From: Roseovarius sp. A-2
GTDB lineage: Bacteria > Pseudomonadota > Alphaproteobacteria > Rhodobacterales > Rhodobacteraceae
Length of the DNA: 64,000 bases
Assembly: GCF_002072155.1 (NCBI RefSeq)
Contig: NZ_BDIY01000013.1
Coordinates: 1 to 64,000 of the forward strand
Direction: 5' to 3'
Shown here: one piece after another, positions 18,221 to 26,397 of the stretch
Layout of the letters: the number at the start of each line of letters is the position of its first letter
How positions within the stretch are numbered: position 1 is the first letter of the stretch
The notes under the pieces: model-generated
The model's input: only the letters and a program-made list of their open reading frames with translations
Database searches by the model: none
What the model was told of the DNA's origin: nothing
Translations under genes and position numbers: made by a program

Positions 18221-19363
18221 TCAGATATCCAACACCACGGCGCCTTTGGGCCGAGAACAGCAAATCAAGACTTGCCCTTCTTCGGGTTGAATCAAGGGCT
18301 CTTCAAAATATTCGACGGTGCCCGAGACCAATGTACACTTACAGCTATTGCAAATGCCTGACCGGCAGCTGAATTCAGGATTCAGCCCCGCATTTTCGGC
18401 CAGTTCAAGCAATGAACCCGCGAAACCGTCCCATTCGGCCGAGGTGTTTGATTTGCGAAATGTCACTTCGCCTTGTGACGGCGTGCCGGTGTGTTTCGCC
18501 CCCTCATCCGCCGCGGCCCATGCGTCGGGGTCGGTCAAGAACGTCAACGCCTGAATAGTCGGGGCAGCACGTGATGCAGCCTTGCGAATGTCGGGTTTCA
18601 CCAACAGCTGATCCAACGATTTTGCCTTGCCGAAGAACTCATAGGCGATGCGCCCCTTGGGCACGCCCACGTCCTGGAGTAATTGATACATCGCCACCAT
18701 GAAAGGCGTCGGTCCACACAGATAGACCTCGTAATCGTCGACGGGCAGATTGTTCTGCAAGAAGGCCTTGTCGATCACACCCTGGGCGTCAAAGCTTTGG
18801 GCGGCACGGTCTGCTTCATCGGGTGTCCGATAGACGAAACGCGCTCTGATACGGTCATTGACACAGGCCAGAACCTCGTCGCGCAAGGCGTGAACCCGGC
18901 CATTTTCACAGGCATGCAGGAAATATACGTCACGACCGCTGTCGCGCAGACGGTGCAGCATGGACACCATCGGCGTCAGCCCCACCCCGCCCGACAATAG
19001 GAGCACCGGGCGGTTGCTGGATTCATCCAGCACGAACGCGCCGCGCGGGGCTGCAATATCAATGATCTGGCCAACCTCGACCTGATCGTGGAGCCAGCAG
19101 GACCCCACTCCGTCCGGCGCGCCGTTCAGCCCGGCCTCGCGTTTCACGGTGATCCGGTGGTGGCGCGTCTCTGACGGATCGCAGGACACCGAATAGGTCT
19201 TGAGCACCGGATCGCCGTCCCCCGGCATCCGCAGGGTCAGATACTGCCCCGGCTTCACCTCCCAGACAGGCGCGCCATCGGTTGGCTCAAGGTAGAACGA
19301 GGTGATGATGTCGCTTTCGGCAACCTTGTCCGCCACGCGGAATTCACGAAATCCGACGACCAT
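18221..19363 (-). CDS. Oxygenase reductase with FAD, NAD and C-terminal plant-type [2Fe-2S] domains (VanB-like)
   Basis: A 380-residue reductase. An FAD-binding domain (residues about 1-110) is followed by an NAD(P)-binding domain with GGVGLTPMVSML. The C-terminal ferredoxin has cluster ligands near C333, C338, C341 and C369 (SCRSGICNSCKC and ICCSRP). It is longer than VanB because of a linker of about 50 residues before the ferredoxin. The start lies 1 base after the stop of the Rieske gene, so they form an operon. It passes NAD(P)H electrons to that oxygenase. Confidence 0.88.
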   Translation of the reverse strand: MVVGFREFRVADKVAESDIITSFYLEPTDGAPVWEVKPGQYLTLRMPGDGDPVLKTYSVSCDPSETRHHRITVKREAGLNGAPDGVGSCWLHDQVEVGQIIDIAAPRGAFVLDESSNRPVLLLSGGVGLTPMVSMLHRLRDSGRDVYFLHACENGRVHALRDEVLACVNDRIRARFVYRTPDEADRAAQSFDAQGVIDKAFLQNNLPVDDYEVYLCGPTPFMVAMYQLLQDVGVPKGRIAYEFFGKAKSLDQLLVKPDIRKAASRAAPTIQALTFLTDPDAWAAADEGAKHTGTPSQGEVTFRKSNTSAEWDGFAGSLLELAENAGLNPEFSCRSGICNSCKCTLVSGTVEYFEEPLIQPEEGQVLICCSRPKGAVVLDI

Positions 19364-19364
19364 C

Positions 19365-20405
19365 TTACTGGCTCAACTTAGCGTCAACCATCGCCTCTTC
19401 GGCGATCATTGCTTCCAACTGGCGGCGGAACCGCAGCTGACCTGCATCAATGCCAAGATCAATGTGCGGCGATGTTTTCTCATCCATCCCGATCTGGACC
19501 TGATCGAGCACTGCGCGATCTTCTTCAAAGGCGTTGCGAACATCTTCGCTCATCATCTTTGACAGCTCTTCGTCGTCTGGCCGGATATTGCGCAACTGGA
19601 ACCAGTAATAGCGGGTCTCGGTCTCGGTCGTGGGGGTCATGAAGTTATAGCTGTCCATGACAAACGTTTTTTCATGCAGTGTGCCATCGACGCCCCCGGT
19701 GCCCGCAGGGGTAAACACCGCGCGGATCAACGCGTGACTGGGATAGCGCACCTCGTAATGCTGAAGCCGGTCGCAATTGCCCTCGAATTCCACGACCTTT
19801 TTGTAAAACGGCGCAGGCTCGTGATCCATCATCCAACGGTGAACGATCACGCCCGTATCAGTCTTGGTCACCCGGAGCGGAGCATCCTTCGTCTCGGCCG
19901 ACGCAAAGGACGTCTCATGCACCCAGGCCACATGCGTGGGGTCCAGCAGGTTGTCGCACATCAGTAGGTAATTGCAGTTCAGCTCCATCGCCGCGCCGCG
20001 GTTGATGCCCCACTCGGGGCTGTCGAAATTGGGGATGTCGATGATATCTTCGGGGTCCGCGATTGCCGCGTTGCCCATCCAGATCCAGATCAGCCCGTAT
20101 TTCTCATGCACCGGATAGGGGCGCACGCGCGCCGCCGACGGGATGCGCCCGCCGCCCGGCGCCCAGACGCATTGGCCCGCACAATCAAACGTCAGCCCGT
20201 GATAGCCGCATTCCACGGTATCGCCCTTGATCCGCCCCTTGGAAAGAGGCAGCTTGCGATGCGGACAGGCATCCTCCATCGCGATCACTTCGCCGTCGCT
20301 GTTGCGAAACATGCAGATCTTTTCGCCCAGCACTTTGACTTGTTTGAGATCGTTGACGATTTCATCGCTCCACGCGGCGACGTACCATGCATTCTTGAGA
20401 AACAT
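19365..20405 (-). CDS. Rieske oxygenase alpha subunit, VanA-type demethylase
   Basis: A 346-residue two-component Rieske oxygenase. Ligands are C47/H49 (CPHRKLPLS) and C66/H69 (CGYHGLTFD). The N-terminus MFLKNAWYVAAWSDEI is characteristic of the vanillate-demethylase group, which includes O-demethylases and N-demethylases acting on ring N-methyl groups. AGGAAG precedes the ATG. With the reductase it forms a second, phylogenetically distinct Rieske system in this neighbourhood, next to the LysR gene and the peptide importer. I infer oxidative removal of a methyl group, possibly from an imidazole ring. The substrate is not shown by sequence. Confidence 0.87.
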   Translation of the reverse strand: MFLKNAWYVAAWSDEIVNDLKQVKVLGEKICMFRNSDGEVIAMEDACPHRKLPLSKGRIKGDTVECGYHGLTFDCAGQCVWAPGGGRIPSAARVRPYPVHEKYGLIWIWMGNAAIADPEDIIDIPNFDSPEWGINRGAAMELNCNYLLMCDNLLDPTHVAWVHETSFASAETKDAPLRVTKTDTGVIVHRWMMDHEPAPFYKKVVEFEGNCDRLQHYEVRYPSHALIRAVFTPAGTGGVDGTLHEKTFVMDSYNFMTPTTETETRYYWFQLRNIRPDDEELSKMMSEDVRNAFEEDRAVLDQVQIGMDEKTSPHIDLGIDAGQLRFRRQLEAMIAEEAMVDAKLSQ

Positions 20406-20492
20406 ATGACTTCCTAGCTGACGTGTTGGCTTTGATCGGGCTGACGATACATCCGCTCAAGCTTCAAAAAAACCGAGGCTGCACGGCCTATT

Positions 20493-20507
20493 GTTTAGAT
20501 TTTCTAA
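20493..20507 (-). promoter_or_regulatory. LysR-like dyad upstream of the VanA-type gene
   Basis: A 5-3-5 dyad, TTAGATTTTCTAA, at 20495-20507. On the minus strand it includes AGAAAATCTAAAC, identical to 13601-13613 before the permease operon. It overlaps the LysR stop codon and lies about 90 bases before the oxygenase start. Confidence 0.4.
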
Positions 20508-21415
20508 CCGTTTACATTTTTTGCTTCCGCCAGAAGCCAATTTAGAAACTCTCGGGGTTTTTCCTTTTCCAGCATCGCCGCCCCCCAGCAGACATAATAA
20601 GGTTCGGGCATTTCGATCGATTCCTGAGATATCCGGATCAAACGTCCCAACCCGATATCAACAGACGCAAAGGACGATTGCGCCAAGGCAATTCCCTGCC
20701 CGCTTACCACGGATTCCAGCGCAGAGCCGGATAGCGAATGTATGCTGGTGGGCTTTCGCGTTGGCTGGGGAAGACCTTGCGCGGCAAGCCATGTCCCCAA
20801 CTTGGGCACAGAGGTAAAGGACGGGCCCCAATCAATATCAACCCACGGCAGGTCAGCCAGTTTTGACGGTTCAAGTGCCTCGGGATTGTTTTTTAAAAAC
20901 TCAGGTGAACAAACCGGAAAGCACACATCATGAAATAATGCGCGCGCATGTGGAAATACATTCGAAACCTTGCCATAGGTCAGACGGAACATGTGATCAA
21001 GAAATGCCGGCTCCGGCTCTTCATGGGTTGCCTCCAACCTGATCGAGACCCCCTCACTACGCGCTTCGAAACTGTGCAATCGAGGTTGCAGCCATTTCAA
21101 TAAGAGTGTCGGCAACCCCGAAACGTTAATGTCCAATGAGGATTTTTGCTGCGCCAATAGCGTCTGAGCGCGCCGTAGCTTTTCAAATCCTTCGGAGACA
21201 ACGAGATGGTAGGATCTTGCCTTGGGCACCAATGAGGCACGCCGCCCATCTTTCATGATGAGTTGCATTTGCAAATGATCTTCGAGTAATTTGAGCTGTT
21301 GACTGATCGCGCCCGGAGTAACGCCTAATTCTTGTGCAGCTCCGTTGACCGATGCAAGCCTCCCGAAACTTTCAAATGCTTGCAATGCACGTAAAGGTGG
21401 CAGATTAGATCGCAT
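20504..21415 (-). CDS. LysR family regulator (GcvA-like)
   Basis: A 303-residue LysR regulator with an N-terminal helix-turn-helix (GRLASVNGAAQELGVTPGAISQQLKLLE) and a C-terminal substrate-binding domain. The N-terminal PPLRALQAFESFGRL is typical of the GcvA/AmpR branch. It is divergent from the binding-protein gene and codirectional with the Rieske operon downstream, so it is the likely local activator of the 13.7-25.7 kb cluster. No ligand can be predicted. Confidence 0.9.
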   Translation of the reverse strand: MRSNLPPLRALQAFESFGRLASVNGAAQELGVTPGAISQQLKLLEDHLQMQLIMKDGRRASLVPKARSYHLVVSEGFEKLRRAQTLLAQQKSSLDINVSGLPTLLLKWLQPRLHSFEARSEGVSIRLEATHEEPEPAFLDHMFRLTYGKVSNVFPHARALFHDVCFPVCSPEFLKNNPEALEPSKLADLPWVDIDWGPSFTSVPKLGTWLAAQGLPQPTRKPTSIHSLSGSALESVVSGQGIALAQSSFASVDIGLGRLIRISQESIEMPEPYYVCWGAAMLEKEKPREFLNWLLAEAKNVNG

Positions 21416-21455
21416 TTTGCCCCAAATAGCCTGTTTTGCAACGTTACGCCAGCGA

Positions 21456-21467
21456 TACTAAACAGTA
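21456..21467. promoter_or_regulatory. Candidate LysR dyad in the divergent promoter
   Basis: TACTAAACAGTA has symmetric TACT/AGTA arms around AAAC, between the LysR gene and the binding-protein gene. It shares the CTAAAC element with the motifs at 13601 and 20493. Confidence 0.3.
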
Positions 21468-21517
21468 ACTCTCCAAAACTGATTTGTCACCCGTAATGTT
21501 GCCCCATACCGTATTAA

Positions 21518-21530
21518 GCGTAGACATAAT
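21518..21530 (+). promoter_or_regulatory. HutC-like site before the solute-binding-protein gene
   Basis: GCGTAGACATAAT lies 59 bases before the ATG. The ten bases TAGACATAAT are identical to the site before the permease operon. The core GCGTAGAC differs from GTMTAKAC at two positions. Confidence 0.45.
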
Positions 21531-21589
21531 AGCAGCCAGCAAGAAAACGTTCGCCCTCAAGGGCCACATAATCCAGCAGGAGATCATCC

Positions 21590-23146
21590 ATGACTTTTAC
21601 AACAAACCGACGCAACCTGTTGCTCGGCGCCAGCGCACTTGGTGCAACGACCCTTCTGGGGGTTTCAGGCCAACCGCTCCGCGCAGCGACACCCTCGCAA
21701 GGCGGCACATTGCGCATTGGCAACGGCAGATTTGATTCCGGTGAAACGCTTGATCCGCAAGCAACCGAAACATCCTTCATGCAGAACCTCCAATGGCAAA
21801 TTCGTAACAACCTGGTCGAGGTAGGCGCAGGCGGCGTTCTGGTGCCCGAGCTTGCGACCAGCTGGGATTCAAATGACGACCTGACAGTCTGGACGTTCCA
21901 GATTCGCGAAGGGGTAGAGTTCCATAATGGCAAGACGATGGACGCGGATGATGTTGTCTTCTCGATCAACCTCCACCGTGGAGAGGCGTCGTATTCACAG
22001 GTCAAATCCCTCGTCTCTGTCATCAGTGACGTCAAGGCGACGGCACCAAACGAAGTAACCTTCACCCTGGACAAGCCCAATGCAGGTTTTCCCGCCCTTT
22101 TGTCGGTGACTTGTTTGTATATCGTTCCCGCAGGCGACACGAACTTTGACGCAGGCATCGGCACTGGTCCTTACATTCTGGAATCTTATGAACCCGGAGT
22201 GAAATCTGTCGTTCGCAAGAATCCCAACTACTGGAAAGAAGGCCGCGGTCATTTTGACTCAGTTGAAATGCTGGCCATTCGCGACGTGAACGCGCGGACG
22301 ACCGCGCTGCAAACCGGGCAAATTGATGTGATGAACGCGGTCGACCCGACCACAGCCAACCTATTGTCCATGTTGCCCGGTATTGACCTGCTTCAGACAC
22401 AGGGAAAGGTGCATTACGCCTTTAGCATGCTCACAACCGATCCGTTGTTTTCCGATGTTCGTGTGCGCAAAGCGATGAAGCTCTCGATCAACCGTCAGGA
22501 CATGGTCGACAAGATGCTGAACGGGTATGGCTCGATTGCCAACGACCAACCTATTTCCTCCGCTTACCCGTACTATGACCCGGATCAGGTACAGAATGAA
22601 TATGATCCTGAGCAGGCGAAATCGCTGTTGAAAGCCGCCGGGGCCGAAGGATTGACGACCACGTTGCACGCGTCGAACACACCCTTCACAGGTGCGGTTG
22701 AGGCCGCCCAATTGTTCAGTGAACACGCCTCTGCATCAGGCATCACAATCAACGTCTCGCGTGAACCTGACGATGGCTACTGGTCCAACATCTGGATGAA
22801 AAAACCCTTCTTTGCATCACGCTGGTCTGGCCGTGCGACTGAAGATCTCATGCTGACGCTGGCCTATTCACGTGAATCCCGGGGCGATTACAACGAAACC
22901 AACTGGGATAATGACGCATTCAACCTTGCATTGACTGCCGCGCGTTCGGAAAAAGACGAAGCCAAGCGCCGTGCCCTTTATGCAGAGTGCCAGATGCTTG
23001 TCAGCGATAATGGAGGCATGATTGCCCCCGTTTGGGCGGACATCCTTGATGCGAAATCCAACAAGGTCTCCACCGGCGACGCAATCTCAGGCGACTGGGA
23101 TCTGGACGGCGACCGCTGCGCAGAGCGTTGGTGGTTCAACGCCTAA
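21590..23146 (+). CDS. Family 5 extracellular solute-binding protein (peptide/opine type), Tat-exported
   Basis: A 518-residue periplasmic binding protein. The N-terminus carries a twin-arginine signal (NRRNLLLGASALGATTLLG), followed by the mature start GGTLRIGNGRFDSGETLDPQ. Family 5 landmarks include VWTFQIREGVEFHNGKTMDADDVV and AMKLSINRQDMVDKMLNG. It almost certainly delivers substrate to the permeases encoded at 13712-15529. A strong hairpin follows the stop, which often allows higher expression of the binding protein than of downstream genes. Ligand class is di/oligopeptide or a modified amino acid. Confidence 0.9.
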   Translation: MTFTTNRRNLLLGASALGATTLLGVSGQPLRAATPSQGGTLRIGNGRFDSGETLDPQATETSFMQNLQWQIRNNLVEVGAGGVLVPELATSWDSNDDLTVWTFQIREGVEFHNGKTMDADDVVFSINLHRGEASYSQVKSLVSVISDVKATAPNEVTFTLDKPNAGFPALLSVTCLYIVPAGDTNFDAGIGTGPYILESYEPGVKSVVRKNPNYWKEGRGHFDSVEMLAIRDVNARTTALQTGQIDVMNAVDPTTANLLSMLPGIDLLQTQGKVHYAFSMLTTDPLFSDVRVRKAMKLSINRQDMVDKMLNGYGSIANDQPISSAYPYYDPDQVQNEYDPEQAKSLLKAAGAEGLTTTLHASNTPFTGAVEAAQLFSEHASASGITINVSREPDDGYWSNIWMKKPFFASRWSGRATEDLMLTLAYSRESRGDYNETNWDNDAFNLALTAARSEKDEAKRRALYAECQMLVSDNGGMIAPVWADILDAKSNKVSTGDAISGDWDLDGDRCAERWWFNA

Positions 23147-23163
23147 AATATGAACCACACATG

Positions 23164-23193
23164 TTGCGGGCCGCGCTTCATCGCGGCCCGCAA
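23164..23193 (+). terminator. Strong hairpin after the binding-protein gene
   Basis: A perfect 12-bp stem (TTGCGGGCCGCG / CGCGGCCCGCAA) with a 6-base loop, without a T-run. It sits between the binding-protein stop and the next ATG, and probably stabilises the upstream mRNA or partly attenuates read-through into the flavoprotein gene. Confidence 0.65.
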
Positions 23194-23223
23194 GCGCTTT
23201 CAAACCACCGGGAACCCATAGAA

Positions 23224-24594
23224 ATGCGTAATAACCTCCCCGCCCTTCTTGATGTTTTGCGGGTCCAGTTCGCAGATCGCGTCCTGTCATCGAACGCAGC
23301 ACGTGAACAACATGGCAGCGGAGAAAGCCATCTGCCCGCAGCATGGCCTGACGCCGTCGTTATGGCGCACACAACCCAAGAGGTGTCTGACGTATTGCGC
23401 GCCTGCACCAAGCACCATGTGCCTGTCATACCGTTTGGCGCGGGGTCGTCTCTGGAGGGGCAAATTCACGCGCCACACGGCGGAATCAGCATTGATATGT
23501 CGGCGATGGACAAGGTTATCTCGGTACATGATGCAGACATGGATTGTACCGTGCAATGCGGCGTCACCCGTCAAGCATTGAACGAACATCTGCGCGCGAC
23601 CGGGTTGTTCTTTCCGGTCGATCTGGGCGCGCATGCAAGCTTGGGTGGGATGGCGGCAACGCGTGCCTCTGGTACGACAACAGTGCGCTATGGCTCCATG
23701 CGCGATCTTGTTCTGGGCCTCACCGTCGTTATGCCCGATGGCGAAATCATTCGTACCGGAAGCCGCGCCCGAAAATCATCTGCGGGCTACGATCTGACGC
23801 GATTGTTTGTCGGATCAGAAGGCACATTGGGTATCATAACGGAATTAAGCCTGCGCCTGTTTGGAATTCCGGAAGCGACACAAACCGCCATGTGTAGTTT
23901 CAACTCAATCGAAGATGCCACGGAAACAGTTGTGATGGCGTTGCAATGCGGCCTTGCGCTCAACCGGATAGAGCTGGCCGACACGCTGCAAATGCAAGCG
24001 ACCAACCGATACTCCCACACGGCCCTCCCTGAATGCCCCACGATTTGGGTGGAAATGACCGGATCGCCCGCAACGGTTGAGAATGATATGGCCACCTTTG
24101 AGGGCCTAGCAGAGACAGCACGGCAGATTGACCGCGCGACAACTGCCGATGACGCCACCCGCATCTGGCGGGTCCGACATGACGCTCTCTATGCCGCGCG
24201 GGCGTTGCGCCCTGGCATCAAAGGGATATCCACTGACGTTTGCGTGCCGATCTCACAACTGCCCGCCTGTGTCAGCGCAATCCAAGAGGTCATCGCAACG
24301 ACCTCTATTCAAGCCCCCTTGGTGGGTCATGTCGGGGACGGGAATTTTCATCTCGTTCTGCTCTACGACCCTGAAAGTGAAACCGAAGTCCGCGAAGCGC
24401 GCCACATCAATTCCAGTCTCGTTGAAATGGCGATTGAAATGGGCGGCACCTGCACCGGTGAACACGGCGTCGGCTTGGGGAAAAAGCCCTATCTGCAAGC
24501 AGAGCACGGCCCTGCCCTTGGCGTCATGGCCCGCATCAAAAAGGCCATCGACCCCGACAACATCATGAACCCCGGCAAAATTTTCGATCTTTAA
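23224..24594 (+). CDS. FAD-linked oxidase, D-lactate/D-2-hydroxyacid dehydrogenase-like
   Basis: A 456-residue flavoprotein of the GlcD/Dld/D2HGDH group. The N-terminal PCMH-type FAD domain has PFGAGSSLEGQI and a glycine-rich GSEGTLGIITELSLRLFG. The C-terminal FAD-oxidase domain ends with TGEHGVGLGKKPYL and DPDNIMNPGKIF. It oxidises D-2-hydroxyacids to 2-oxoacids, usually passing electrons to the quinone pool or cytochrome c. The ATG at 23224 is preferred over the 23128 start, which overlaps the binding-protein gene. Beside a transaminase, it could handle an imidazolyl-lactate-type intermediate (inference). Confidence 0.82.
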   Translation: MRNNLPALLDVLRVQFADRVLSSNAAREQHGSGESHLPAAWPDAVVMAHTTQEVSDVLRACTKHHVPVIPFGAGSSLEGQIHAPHGGISIDMSAMDKVISVHDADMDCTVQCGVTRQALNEHLRATGLFFPVDLGAHASLGGMAATRASGTTTVRYGSMRDLVLGLTVVMPDGEIIRTGSRARKSSAGYDLTRLFVGSEGTLGIITELSLRLFGIPEATQTAMCSFNSIEDATETVVMALQCGLALNRIELADTLQMQATNRYSHTALPECPTIWVEMTGSPATVENDMATFEGLAETARQIDRATTADDATRIWRVRHDALYAARALRPGIKGISTDVCVPISQLPACVSAIQEVIATTSIQAPLVGHVGDGNFHLVLLYDPESETEVREARHINSSLVEMAIEMGGTCTGEHGVGLGKKPYLQAEHGPALGVMARIKKAIDPDNIMNPGKIFDL

Positions 24595-24609
24595 CAAATA
24601 GGAACTCCA

Positions 24610-25707
24610 ATGCCTGCTTCCCTTCCCAGTGATCTGATCCGCAAAGAGGTTGCTCAGCTTCCCACCTATAATGCAGGCCTTGCTTTGGATCAGTTCAAGG
24701 CAAGATACGGCGTTGATTGTCTGGCGAAACTTGACAGCAATGAAAGCCCGATGGGCCCCTCACCTTTGGCAATCAAGGCCATGCAGGACGCGGCAACGGG
24801 TGTCGGTCGTTACCCTGATGCGGCCAATACCGCGTTGCGCGATTTGATCGCCCGCTCGATGGGCACGCAGGCGGATCGCGTCATCGTCGGCAACGGGTCC
24901 GAAGACCTCATTGGTGCGCTTTTCCGGGCTGTCATCCGCCCTGAAGATAAAGTTGTCACAATCTGCCCCAGCTTCGGCCTTCACGAATTTGGCGCGCAGA
25001 TGTTTGGCGCAACAGTCACCAAGGTCAATTTCAACGCGGATTGGTCTTTTCCCGTAGATGGCCTGCGTGAGGCATTACGATCCAAGCCACGCGTTTTGAT
25101 TTTTTCCTCTCCCAGCAACCCCGCAGGTCCCGCCATTTCGGAAACGGAATTCCGACAGGTGATCGCAGATACAGACCCCGCCACCCTTATTTGTTTTGAT
25201 GAAGCCTACGCCGAATTCATTGAAAGCAGCAAACGTTTCAACGCACTGCAAATATTGGACGACGCCGGAAAGCCTTCTATCATCTTGCGCACATTCTCGA
25301 AAGCCTACGGTCTGGCAGGTGCGCGTGTAGGATACGGTATCGCAAGTGACCCACAGCTCGTTGCTGCATTTATGAAAACGCGCAATCCGTTCGGCGTGAA
25401 CGCCATGGCAGCCTGCGGCGCATCTGAGGCTATTGGCGATCGGGCACATCTTGACAAAACCGTCGGTCTCGCAACGAGGGAACGAGAAAGGGTTGCTACT
25501 GCTTTAACCTCAAAGGGATACAAATGCGCCCCGTCTCAAACCAACTTTGTGTTCTTTGATACCGGTGCGTCGGCCAAAATTTTGGCCGAAAAACTGCGCA
25601 CCAAAGGCGTGTTGATCAAAGCGTGGCTGGAAGAGCCTTTCGAAAACTGGGCGCGCGTCACCGTAGGTACACCTGCTGAAAACGATGCATTCTTGAATGC
25701 CCTGTAG
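24610..25707 (+). CDS. HisC-like PLP aminotransferase
   Basis: A 365-residue class I/II aminotransferase close to histidinol-phosphate aminotransferases. The substrate segment KLDSNESPMGPSP and the PLP-lysine motif RTFSKAYGLAGARVGYG are clear. It starts 15 bases after the flavoprotein gene and is the last gene of this cluster. Since it sits in a catabolic and transport operon rather than with his genes, I infer that it transaminates a histidine-like or aromatic amino acid rather than histidinol phosphate. A biosynthetic role is not excluded. Confidence 0.8.
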   Translation: MPASLPSDLIRKEVAQLPTYNAGLALDQFKARYGVDCLAKLDSNESPMGPSPLAIKAMQDAATGVGRYPDAANTALRDLIARSMGTQADRVIVGNGSEDLIGALFRAVIRPEDKVVTICPSFGLHEFGAQMFGATVTKVNFNADWSFPVDGLREALRSKPRVLIFSSPSNPAGPAISETEFRQVIADTDPATLICFDEAYAEFIESSKRFNALQILDDAGKPSIILRTFSKAYGLAGARVGYGIASDPQLVAAFMKTRNPFGVNAMAACGASEAIGDRAHLDKTVGLATRERERVATALTSKGYKCAPSQTNFVFFDTGASAKILAEKLRTKGVLIKAWLEEPFENWARVTVGTPAENDAFLNAL

Positions 25708-25749
25708 GTGTTTACCATGACATTTCCGGATTCCTAATTCTGAAACTCA

Positions 25750-25777
25750 CCCCCTACCGGCTCACGCCGGTAGGGGG
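25750..25777 (+). terminator. Hairpin after the aminotransferase gene
   Basis: An 11-bp perfect stem (CCCCCTACCGG / CCGGTAGGGGG) with a 6-base loop, 42 bases past the stop codon. The T-run is poor. It marks the end of the catabolic cluster and lies just before the IS256 remnant. Confidence 0.55.
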
Positions 25778-25799
25778 GCCGGTTTCGGCGCTGTGACGG

Positions 25800-26230
25800 T
25801 GCGATAGGGTGTCTGGTAGATGTCCATCATCGAAAGTGGACATCTTGAGGTTCGCGATGTCGCCAAGCGGATGGACGAGGCGAAGCACGATGTGCTGACC
25901 TGCACGGCGTTCGACGAGAGCCTGCGCTCGAAGTTGCACAGCACCAATTCCTTGGAGCGCATCAACAAGGAGATCAAGCGGCGCACCAACATCGTCGGCA
26001 TCTTTCCCAATCGTGAGGCCGTCATCCACCCCGTCCGCGCGCTGATGCTGGAACAAAATGACGAGTGGGCCGTCTCCCGCCGCTACATGCCGGTGAAAAA
26101 GCTGACCGCCATGTGCAACGATGCGGACACGGCGACGATGATCGCCGCCCAGTGAACGAGCGACACCAGCTACCAAGAAGCGGGTGGACGCCAGTTCCTA
26201 CACCATTTCCCGGGACATTACCCGTTGCTG
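25800..26230 (+). pseudogene. IS256-family transposase remnant (3' end only)
   Basis: The frame at 25820-26155 encodes the C-terminal part of a Mutator/IS256 transposase, recognisable by LHSTNSLERINKEIKRRTNIVGIFPN. The N-terminal and central catalytic regions are missing and no left terminal repeat was found. Beyond 26155 the sequence still resembles the tail of such an element. It forms the left border of the metal and stress block. Confidence 0.75.
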
Positions 26231-26397
26231 CAGCCTCATCTCTTTGCCCTTTCGAAAGAACTGGCGGTGCAGGGGCCCAAACGGACCTCTGGTTTTCCAA
26301 ACTGCGCGCGAATTTCGGGAACCTTTGCGGTCCTGCTGCATCCAATGGCCAGGTGACGAGAAATCGCACCGGTTGAAAATTGGAAAAGGACCCCACC

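Noticed and set aside
17158-25707. Ectoine degradation cluster
   Set aside because: Only the deacylase resembles an ectoine enzyme. No ectoine hydrolase, TRAP or Ehu transporter, or diaminobutyrate transaminase of the usual type is present.
1900-25707. Ergothioneine breakdown pathway
   Set aside because: An ergothionase would release trimethylamine and thiourocanate; no such lyase or thiourocanate enzyme is seen apart from the normal HutH and HutU.
24610-25707. Biosynthetic histidinol-phosphate aminotransferase as the primary call
   Set aside because: Sequence alone allows it, but the gene ends a catabolic and transport cluster and no other his gene is near, so only HisC-like is claimed.
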